DNA of 7,884 bases from Rhodocyclales bacterium. GTDB taxonomy: Bacteria > Pseudomonadota > Gammaproteobacteria > Burkholderiales > Rhodocyclaceae. Location of the stretch: positions 1 to 7,884 of the forward strand of contig JAIOPW010000124.1 in NCBI GenBank assembly GCA_021413665.1, read 5' to 3'. Of the stretch, positions 1 to 7,884 are shown one piece after another; position 1 is the first letter of the stretch, and each line of letters begins with the position of its first letter. The translations under genes and the position numbers were made by a program. The notes below the pieces were generated by a model. That model had not been told where the DNA came from, did no database searches, and saw only the letters and a program-made list of their open reading frames with translations.

Positions 1-669
1 AGCCATGCCCTGATGCTCTCGCTGCTCGGCGACGCCGAACGCGACGGCGCGGTGCTGGCCGTGAGCAGCGCCGTCCACGGCGGCGAGGTCGCCGCGGACG
101 GCGTCGTGCTCGATGTAAAGGTCGGCGCCGGTGCTACGGCGATTCTTGCGCGCAGCGTGGTCAATTGCGCCGGACTCGGCGCCCAGCGCATCGCCCGCGG
201 CCTGCGCGGCCTGCCGGCGGAATCCGTGCCGCCGCTCTCCTACGCCAAGGGCAACTATTACTCGCTCGCCGGCCGCGCGCCCTTTTCGCGCCTGATCTAC
301 CCGGTGCCGGAGTCCGCTGGCCTCGGCGTGCACCTGACGCTCGACCTCGGCGGACAGGCGCGCTTCGGTCCCGACGTGGAGTGGATCGACGACATCGACT
401 ACACGGTCGACCCCAAACGCGCCGACGCCTTCTACGCCGAAGTCCGCCGCTACTGGCCGCAACTGCCCGACGGCGCGCTACAGCCCGCCTATGCCGGCAT
501 CCGCCCCAAGCCGCATGCGCCGGGTGAGGCCGCGCGCGACTTCCTGGTTTCCGGCCCCGCCGATCATGGCGTCGCCGGGCTGGTCAATCTCTACGGCATC
601 GAATCGCCGGGACTGACGTCCTGTCTCGCCCTCGCCGGCCATGTCGCCGGAATCATGGCCGGGATCTAG
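1..669 (+). CDS. FAD-dependent oxidoreductase, L-2-hydroxyglutarate oxidase-like (3' part)
   Basis: This is the C-terminal 222 residues of a flavoprotein of the D-amino-acid-oxidase-like fold, closest to the LhgO (L-2-hydroxyglutarate oxidase) group, which oxidises 2-hydroxy acids using bound FAD. The frame is open from base 1: the codons before the ATG at 13 read S-H-A-L, matching the conserved stretch just before that methionine in this family. The ATG at 13 is therefore internal and the true start lies upstream. Visible family motifs are NCAGLGA (from 163), which contacts FAD, YAKGNYY (241-261), RLIYPVPE (289-312), a GLGVHLT stretch, a GIRPK stretch and the C-terminal IESPGLTS (598-621) that closes the flavin site. 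The N-terminal GxGxxG dinucleotide-binding motif is outside the window. The frame is intact to a TAG stop. The substrate could be another 2-hydroxy acid, so no gene symbol is given. Confidence 0.85.
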   Translation, partial: SHALMLSLLGDAERDGAVLAVSSAVHGGEVAADGVVLDVKVGAGATAILARSVVNCAGLGAQRIARGLRGLPAESVPPLSYAKGNYYSLAGRAPFSRLIYPVPESAGLGVHLTLDLGGQARFGPDVEWIDDIDYTVDPKRADAFYAEVRRYWPQLPDGALQPAYAGIRPKPHAPGEAARDFLVSGPADHGVAGLVNLYGIESPGLTSCLALAGHVAGIMAGI

Positions 670-684
670 CGGCCGGTGAAACGC

Positions 685-710
685 GGCGGGCGCTTTCGAG
701 AAGCGCCGCC
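685..710. terminator. Hairpin between convergent genes, probable bidirectional terminator
   Basis: An inverted repeat pairs 685-695 with 701-710 (ten pairs, one bulged G) around a TCGAG loop. It fills the 47-base gap between the stop of the oxidoreductase and the stop of the convergent transporter gene, where a shared terminator is expected. Neither side has a good T-run after the stem, so termination may be weak or factor-assisted. Confidence 0.55.
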
Positions 711-716
711 AGACCT

Positions 717-1994
717 TCAATCGTGCATCTGTCGGCAATGGCTTTCGCGGGCGAACAGCAGGACGATGCCGGCGACCACCACGGCGGCGAACATCAGGGC
801 GAAGGCCGCGCGGTAGGCGCGTGCGTCGTACAGCCTCGCCCCGGCCTCGATCACGCCGTTCCAGCGCCGATCGAGCATCCAGCCCACCGCCGGCTGCCAC
901 AGCATGCCGCCGATCAGCGGCCCCATGTTGCAAAAACCCGAAGCCGTGCCCACCAGCCGCAGCGGCACCGACTCCTTGGCCCAGGCAAAGCCGATGATGA
1001 TGTTGCCCGAGGCAAAGCCGGTCGGAATCAGCACCACCACCAGCGCCCACAGCGGCAGCGGCAGAAAGATGAACACCGACCAGCCCAGGATCGCCACGCC
1101 GGACGAGATCAGGTACAGCGGCTTTCTCATGCCCATGCGTTCCGACCAACTGCCCAGCAGCGGCCCGCCCAGCGCCCACGCCACCAGCAGGGTCGAGGTG
1201 ATCGCCGCCGCGGAGCGCCCGTCGAGTCCATGCACCTGCTTCAGGAAAGGCACCCCCCAGAGGCCGGCAAAGGTCAGCACCGCGCCGGAAAAGCCGATCG
1301 GCACCGCGGTCAGGACCCAGATGTTGCGGTAGGACATCACTTGCGCCAGCCCGTGCAGCACCGAGATCGATGGATGCCCGCCGTGTGCGCCCTGAAAGTG
1401 GCTGGCGTAACCGCGTTCGGCCGGATCGTCGCGCACCCGCAGCCAGGTAAGCACGCACAGCACCGCCGTCAGCGCCGCGGAAACGGCCATCACCGGGCGC
1501 CAGTCGAAGACCTCGACCAGCATGCCCAGCGGCACGCCCGCCACCACCCCGCCCACCACCCCGGTCAGCAACGCCATGCCCGACGCCAGCGCATACTGCT
1601 GCGGCGAGAACCAGTGGCTCGCCAGCTTCAGCATGGAGACGAAGGCTACCGCCACCGAGCCGCCGATCAGCAGCCGACCCAGATTGGCCCAGAACAGGCT
1701 CGGCGCGAAGGCGAACACCGCCATGCCCAGTGCCGCGATGCCCGCCCCCATCGTCAGCAAGCGGCGCGGGCCCCAGCGGTCGGCGATCACGCCGGTCGGA
1801 ATCTGCATCGCCACATAGGAATAGAAATAGAAGGCCGACAGATTGCCCAGCGCCGCGCCGCCGATGGCGAATTCCGCCATCAGCCGGTCGGTAATCACCG
1901 CCGGCGCAACGCGCTGGTAGAAGCCGATCAGATACAGCAGCGCGCCGAGGCCCCAGACCGACCACGCCAGCGAGGCTGGCGGAAAACTGGACAT
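717..1994 (-). CDS. Major facilitator superfamily (MFS) transporter, 12 helices
   Basis: A 425-residue inner-membrane carrier. Twelve hydrophobic segments can be placed by eye at about 9-27, 50-70, 78-100, 103-123, 137-160, 166-186, 224-246, 262-283, 291-312, 313-336, 346-372 and 396-415, with the usual longer cytoplasmic loop (187-222) between the two halves. The loop between helices 2 and 3 carries the MFS signature as GVIADRWGPRRLL (68-80), with a weaker repeat GSWSERMGMRKPL (281-293) between helices 8 and 9. The start is the ATG at 1994-1992: the frame remains open upstream, but that extension is arginine-rich, overlaps the thioredoxin-like gene and does not resemble a membrane protein. 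An AGGGGG ribosome-binding site ends 9 bases upstream, inside a hairpin. The gene is last in the probable rhodanese-thioredoxin-transporter operon, 62 bases after its neighbour. The substrate cannot be read from sequence; an organic anion is plausible from general family resemblance only. Confidence 0.88.
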   Translation of the reverse strand: MSSFPPASLAWSVWGLGALLYLIGFYQRVAPAVITDRLMAEFAIGGAALGNLSAFYFYSYVAMQIPTGVIADRWGPRRLLTMGAGIAALGMAVFAFAPSLFWANLGRLLIGGSVAVAFVSMLKLASHWFSPQQYALASGMALLTGVVGGVVAGVPLGMLVEVFDWRPVMAVSAALTAVLCVLTWLRVRDDPAERGYASHFQGAHGGHPSISVLHGLAQVMSYRNIWVLTAVPIGFSGAVLTFAGLWGVPFLKQVHGLDGRSAAAITSTLLVAWALGGPLLGSWSERMGMRKPLYLISSGVAILGWSVFIFLPLPLWALVVVLIPTGFASGNIIIGFAWAKESVPLRLVGTASGFCNMGPLIGGMLWQPAVGWMLDRRWNGVIEAGARLYDARAYRAAFALMFAAVVVAGIVLLFARESHCRQMHD

Positions 1995-2003
1995 TCCCCC
2001 CGG

Positions 2004-2024
2004 CCCCCTTTCCGGGAAAGGGGG
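2004..2024 (-). promoter_or_regulatory. Hairpin containing the transporter ribosome-binding site
   Basis: A perfect 8-bp stem (2004-2011 with 2017-2024) closes a 5-base loop that could pair further. On the minus-strand transcript the 3' arm is AAAGGGGG, the best Shine-Dalgarno match for the transporter start at 1994, so a folded leader would hide it. There is no T-run after the stem, which argues against a simple terminator. It could also be a REP-like intergenic repeat. The structure is seen directly; a role in translation control is inferred. Confidence 0.45.
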
Positions 2025-2056
2025 TGACTGCGGCTCGCGATGCTCGATGGATTCCC

Positions 2057-2641
2057 TCACGCCGGGAAAGTCTCCGCCCACCACAGCCGCGTCTTCAGGC
2101 CCCAGGTCGTGGCGTAACCGACCACGCGAAAGCGGATGTTGCCGGCGGCGTCGACCACGAAATGCGTCGGCACGCCGCGTACGCCCCAGTTCTCGGCATG
2201 GCGACCGTCGGCATCGACCAGCACCGGCAGCGCGATGCCACGCTCCTTCAAGTGCTTCATCACCGTCGCCGCATCGCCCGACTGCATCGCCACCGAGATC
2301 ACGCGATGGTCCTTTGCCACGGAGACGATGTTGTCTTCTTCGGCCGAGCACACCGGACACCATGTCGACCAGAACGCCACCAGCGTCGGCTTGTCGTTCG
2401 CCGTACCGTCAGCGCCGACTCTTGCGGAACTGCCGTCGGTGAGTATGCCCGCCAGCGGCGGCGCCGCACCTTCGGGCAGGCCGCGCGTCTGCCAGTACTG
2501 TGCGCCGAGAATGACGGCGATGATCAGGCCGGCTTCGAGCAAGCGGCGCGGCTTGAATACCCGCCGCAAAGAATTGCGAAAGGCCTGCGCTTTGGGCGCC
2601 TGAGCTTCCGCTTCGCGGGACGGCGTCAGCACTGCTCCCAC
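2057..2641 (-). CDS. Membrane-anchored TlpA/ScsD-like thioredoxin-fold disulfide oxidoreductase
   Basis: A 194-residue protein with an arginine-rich cytoplasmic N-terminus (about 21-33), one membrane helix (about 34-50) and a periplasmic thioredoxin domain (about 60-190). The active site is W94-C95-P96-V97-C98, and the cis-proline expected opposite it is P158 in GVRGVPTHFVVD. The C-terminal GLKTRLWWA segment resembles the ScsD-type protein disulfide oxidoreductases. Such proteins exchange thiols and disulfides in the periplasm, usually as reductants fed by a DsbD-type membrane protein. The chosen start is GTG at 2641, with AAGGG five bases upstream; a second GTG at 2632 is an alternative with a closer, poorer GGGAG. 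With the first start the gene overlaps the rhodanese gene by 16 bases, with the second by 7, so translation is probably coupled. Its partner could be the rhodanese products or an unlinked protein; direction (oxidase or reductase) is not determined. Confidence 0.82.
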   Translation of the reverse strand: MGAVLTPSREAEAQAPKAQAFRNSLRRVFKPRRLLEAGLIIAVILGAQYWQTRGLPEGAAPPLAGILTDGSSARVGADGTANDKPTLVAFWSTWCPVCSAEEDNIVSVAKDHRVISVAMQSGDAATVMKHLKERGIALPVLVDADGRHAENWGVRGVPTHFVVDAAGNIRFRVVGYATTWGLKTRLWWAETFPA

Positions 2642-3018
2642 GGCAGCCCTTCATGGCGCCAGCCGTTCATCGCTCCACGGTGGTGGTTGTCGTCGAGTTC
2701 GCCTTCGAAGCCGTGCAGCACATTGAACACCCGCGTGAAGCCGGCGGCTTCGAGGGCGTGGCCGGCGTCGACCGAGCGGTTGCCGCTGCGGCAGATCAGC
2801 ACCACCGGGCGGTCGCCGGAATGGCCGGCGAGCTTCCTGACTTCGCCGACGAAGTGCGGATTGACTTCCCAGTCGGGGCCGTCGTTCCAGGAGACATGGC
2901 TGACGCCGGCGGGATGGCCGACGAAGAAAAATTCCATTTCACTGCGGCAATCGACGAACAGCGCGCTGGGGTTGTCGTGCAGGAACTTGGCGGCTTCCTT
3001 GGGGGTCAGGTGGTTCAT
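2626..3018 (-). CDS. Cytoplasmic single-domain rhodanese (sulfurtransferase)
   Basis: A 130-residue single rhodanese domain. The family moves sulfane sulfur from donors such as thiosulfate, thiols or persulfides to an acceptor through a cysteine persulfide. The catalytic cysteine is C76, in the six-residue active loop C-R-S-G-N-R with S82 following, a thiosulfate-type rather than arsenate/phosphatase-type loop. The conserved N-terminal VDCRSEMEF (22-30) and the C-terminal GW...GLPW (119-127) frame the domain. There is no signal peptide or membrane segment, so it should be cytoplasmic. Length is close to other small single-domain rhodaneses. The ATG at 3018 has AAGGAG seven bases upstream and a plausible promoter 28 bases beyond the start, making this the first gene of the minus-strand operon. 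The protein ends in cysteine (C130), as does the exported rhodanese across the promoter region. Confidence 0.88.
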   Translation of the reverse strand: MNHLTPKEAAKFLHDNPSALFVDCRSEMEFFFVGHPAGVSHVSWNDGPDWEVNPHFVGEVRKLAGHSGDRPVVLICRSGNRSVDAGHALEAAGFTRVFNVLHGFEGELDDNHHRGAMNGWRHEGLPWEQC

Positions 3019-3045
3019 CAGCGGGCTCCTTGTCTGGATCGGCGC

Positions 3046-3073
3046 ATTTTAGCCCAGGGGCGACGCATGTCCG
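3046..3073 (-). promoter_or_regulatory. Promoter of the minus-strand rhodanese operon
   Basis: On the minus strand there is a TAAAAT -10 box (3051-3046) preceded, 16 bases away, by CGGACA (3073-3068), which matches four of six -35 bases. Transcription would start near 3039, giving a leader of about 20 bases that still contains the AAGGAG site. Position and spacing are good; the call is by eye only. Confidence 0.5.
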
Positions 3074-3079
3074 CCGCGG

Positions 3080-3085
3080 TATAGT
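3080..3085 (+). promoter_or_regulatory. Possible -10 element for the exported rhodanese
   Basis: TATAGT in the setting GCGGTATAGTCGCGCC resembles sigma-70 -10 boxes of GC-rich betaproteobacteria. No convincing -35 box stands 16-18 bases upstream, so the promoter may be weak or activated. Transcription would begin near 3091-3092, only bases from an ATG. It lies back to back with the minus-strand promoter, so the two may compete. Confidence 0.4.
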
Positions 3086-3091
3086 CGCGCC

Positions 3092-3205
3092 ATGAATTTC
3101 CTGTCCCGCATTCTCGCGGCGCGAGGAGCCGCCGGGCGGAACCATTCCGGGCGGATTCTGTCGCAACCGCTGCCGCAAACCCCGACTTTCTGCAAGGACA
3201 CATGA
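3092..3205 (+). CDS. Possible 37-residue leader reading frame ending on the rhodanese start
   Basis: An ATG at 3092 opens a 37-codon frame (begins M-N-F-L-S-R-I-L) whose TGA at 3203-3205 overlaps the ATGATG start of the exported rhodanese. There is no Shine-Dalgarno sequence before the ATG, but it sits about where transcription from the TATAGT box would start, so it could only be read as a leaderless message. The peptide has no recognised family. The overlap geometry is the only argument for it; it may well be chance in stop-poor DNA. Confidence 0.18.
   Translation: MNFLSRILAARGAAGRNHSGRILSQPLPQTPTFCKDT
3132..3155 (+). repeat. Two 9-base direct repeats in the rhodanese leader
   Basis: CCGGGCGGA occurs at 3132-3140 and again at 3147-3155, a 15-base period. 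Both copies lie in the region upstream of the exported rhodanese and downstream of its possible promoter. A function as a protein-binding site is possible but unsupported. Confidence 0.4.
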
Positions 3206-3654
3206 TGACCCGATTCTCCGCCCCCCTTTGTCGCCGCGTCTTCGCCGCGGCCCTCCTCGCCACCGCCGGATTGGCCAACGCCGCGCCGGACATCGATGCG
3301 CGTGAGGCGGCGACCGCGGTGGCCGCCGGCAAGATCACGTTGATCGACATCCGCACGCCGCCGGAATGGAAGGAAACCGGCGTCGCGCGCGGCGCGAAGC
3401 TGATCAACATGCTGCATCCGCAGGGCGCCGCGGGCTTCACCAGCGATCTGCTGGAAAAGGTAAAGGGCGACCGCAACGCGCCCATCGCGCTGATCTGCCG
3501 CACCGGCAACCGCACGGCGCAGGTACAGCGTTACCTGCAAAGCGTCGGCTTCACCAATGTCCAAAATGTCAGGGAAGGCATGGCCGGCAGCGCCGCCGGC
3601 CCCGGCTGGTTGAAGCGCGGCCTGCCGGTGGACACCTGCACGACCCAGTGCTGA
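3202..3654 (+). CDS. Exported (periplasmic) rhodanese-like sulfurtransferase
   Basis: A 150-residue rhodanese with an N-terminal signal peptide: basic start (R4, R11, R12), a hydrophobic stretch (13-24) and an A-N-A cleavage motif predicting a cut after residue 27. The mature part is one rhodanese domain with DIRTPPEWKETG (49-60), catalytic C99 in the loop C-R-T-G-N-R with T105 following, and the C-terminal GMAGSAAGPGWLKRGLPV typical of secreted members of the family. It would act on sulfane sulfur in the periplasm. Two further cysteines, C146 and C150, form a CxxxC tail at the very end, which could make a disulfide or accept the persulfide. Two adjacent ATGs occur; AAGGA (3194-3198) is three bases before the first and six before the second, so the second (3205) may be the one used. 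It is transcribed away from the cytoplasmic rhodanese and the thioredoxin-like gene. Confidence 0.88.
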   Translation: MMTRFSAPLCRRVFAAALLATAGLANAAPDIDAREAATAVAAGKITLIDIRTPPEWKETGVARGAKLINMLHPQGAAGFTSDLLEKVKGDRNAPIALICRTGNRTAQVQRYLQSVGFTNVQNVREGMAGSAAGPGWLKRGLPVDTCTTQC

Positions 3655-3679
3655 GTCTGGCATGGCCGGCCGCGGCGAC

Positions 3680-3703
3680 GCCCCGAAGGAAGTTCCCTTG
3701 GGC
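3680..3703 (+). terminator. Weak hairpin after the exported rhodanese
   Basis: GCCC and AAGG (3680-3683, 3686-3689) pair with CCTT and GGGC (3696-3703) around a six-base loop, with a two-base bulge. It lies 25 bases after the rhodanese stop, but no T-run follows and its right arm coincides with the candidate -35 of metH. The 105-base gap 3655-3759 holds nothing else I can identify, and no riboswitch is evident. Confidence 0.25.
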
Positions 3704-3728
3704 GACGCGGCGACGGGACTGATAAAAT
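3698..3728 (+). promoter_or_regulatory. Candidate metH promoter
   Basis: TAAAAT at 3723-3728 is a good -10 box; TTGGGC at 3698-3703 could be the -35, though the 19-base spacer is long. Transcription would start near 3735, giving a leader of about 25 bases. That leader has no clear Shine-Dalgarno sequence before the ATG at 3760. Confidence 0.4.
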
Positions 3729-3759
3729 CCGCGTCAATTCAAGCCCTTCCTACACCGCC

Positions 3760-7479
<3,720 letters not shown>

Positions 7480-7486
7480 TCCCCCC

Positions 7487-7492
7487 AAGGAG
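7487..7492 (+). promoter_or_regulatory. Strong ribosome-binding site that fixes the start at 7499
   Basis: AAGGAG stands six bases before the ATG at 7499, within the 19-base gap after metH. It is the clearest such site in the window, supports a real gene downstream, and contrasts with metH, which has none. Confidence 0.75.
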
Positions 7493-7498
7493 AATTAA

Positions 7499-7884
7499 AT
7501 GCCGGAGAAGGAATTGAATCGCCTCAGCTTCAACGAGGCCGTGGTCCTGGTCAAACAGACCGGAAAGTCGGCCTTTGCCGCGATGCCTGTGTTCGGCGAC
7601 GACGAGGGCGACGAAAATGCAACCGCCGAAGGCGCGCGCATTTTCCTCCTGATGCCCGATGAGGACGAGGGCTGGACGCTGCGCTTCATCGCCGGGCCGT
7701 TTTTTTCCGCCGCCTATGCCGCCAACGACATCATCCCTGCCGACGAGATTCCCGATCGCGTGCGCGAACTGCTGTTCGTGCCGACGCGCTGCGAGGAGGA
7801 CTGGCTGACCGACCAGTTGCAGGTGCTGCTGGGCAAGCTGACGCAGGCCGCCGGCATCGGCGAACAGATGCCGGATTACGCATC
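7499..7884 (+). CDS. Acidic protein of unknown function (5' part)
   Basis: The frame starts at ATG 7499 behind a strong ribosome-binding site and stays open for 128 codons to the window end, so the gene is cut off. I do not recognise a family. The visible part is acidic, with clusters DDEGDE (34-39) and DEDEG (54-58). Around them are strand-like hydrophobic stretches (RIFLLM at 47-52, WTLRFIAGPFF at 59-69) and predicted helices (about 82-92 and 100-118). There is no signal peptide or long membrane segment, so it should be cytoplasmic. The single visible cysteine is C98. Spacing to metH implies co-transcription, but this may be convenience rather than shared function. GC-rich codon use matches the neighbours, so there is no sign of recent transfer. 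Confidence 0.75.
   Translation, partial: MPEKELNRLSFNEAVVLVKQTGKSAFAAMPVFGDDEGDENATAEGARIFLLMPDEDEGWTLRFIAGPFFSAAYAANDIIPADEIPDRVRELLFVPTRCEEDWLTDQLQVLLGKLTQAAGIGEQMPDYA

Noticed and set aside
13..15. ATG at 13 as the start of the oxidoreductase.
   Set aside because: The frame is open to base 1 and the preceding codons match the family's conserved sequence, so this methionine is internal.
478..1965. A 495-codon minus-strand frame overlapping both the oxidoreductase and the transporter.
   Set aside because: It is a frame-shifted shadow of the MFS gene: low-complexity G/A/R-rich translation with no membrane pattern, and it runs through the intergenic hairpin and the oxidoreductase gene.
723..2027. 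A 434-codon plus-strand frame opposite the transporter.
   Set aside because: The translation is dominated by H, Q, R and P, typical of the antisense of a GC-rich membrane protein gene, and it has no recognisable domain.
1995..2363. An N-terminal extension of the transporter upstream of the ATG at 1994.
   Set aside because: The extra 123 residues are arginine-rich, lie over the thioredoxin-like gene and are out of character with an MFS N-terminus; the internal ATG has a suitable ribosome-binding site.
3655..3759. A cobalamin or S-adenosylmethionine riboswitch before metH.
   Set aside because: The gap is only 105 bases, the likely leader is about 25 bases, and I see no B12-box or SAM-aptamer pattern.

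Overview
The window is GC-rich and densely coded, with strong GC bias at third codon positions. Its promoter-like elements are TAAAAT or TATAGT sequences set in GC-rich flanks. Together with a long cobalamin-dependent methionine synthase and LhgO-like and ScsD-like proteins, this suggests a proteobacterium, most likely a betaproteobacterium of the Rhodocyclales type. That placement is an inference from style and gene content, not from a marker gene.

Layout: bases 1-669 hold the 3' end of an FAD-dependent oxidoreductase of the L-2-hydroxyglutarate oxidase-like family (+). A hairpin at 685-710 separates it from a convergent minus-strand cluster. Read in its own direction, that cluster runs: a cytoplasmic single-domain rhodanese (3018-2626), a membrane-anchored periplasmic thioredoxin-like protein with a WCPVC active site (2641-2057, overlapping the rhodanese gene), and a 12-helix major facilitator transporter (1994-717). 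A GC-rich hairpin that contains the transporter's likely ribosome-binding site lies between the last two genes. The 183-base region 3019-3201 is a divergent promoter region. It leads rightward to a second rhodanese, this one exported (3202-3654).

The right half is a complete metH (3760-7479) with homocysteine, folate, cobalamin and reactivation domains, all key residues visible. It is followed 19 bases later by the start of an acidic protein I do not recognise (7499 to the window end), probably co-transcribed.

Taken together, the centre looks like a small thiol and sulfane-sulfur handling locus: two rhodaneses in different compartments, one thioredoxin-like reductase or oxidase, and one transporter of unknown substrate. 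It sits beside a one-carbon and methionine gene. The link is inferred from adjacency and family roles. I found no tRNA, rRNA, CRISPR array, insertion sequence or phage genes. Most of the window is ordinary chromosomal housekeeping or accessory metabolism, and I see no convincing new system. The points most worth a second look are the divergent rhodanese/thioredoxin arrangement, the hairpin at the transporter start, and the short reading frame that ends on the exported rhodanese start.
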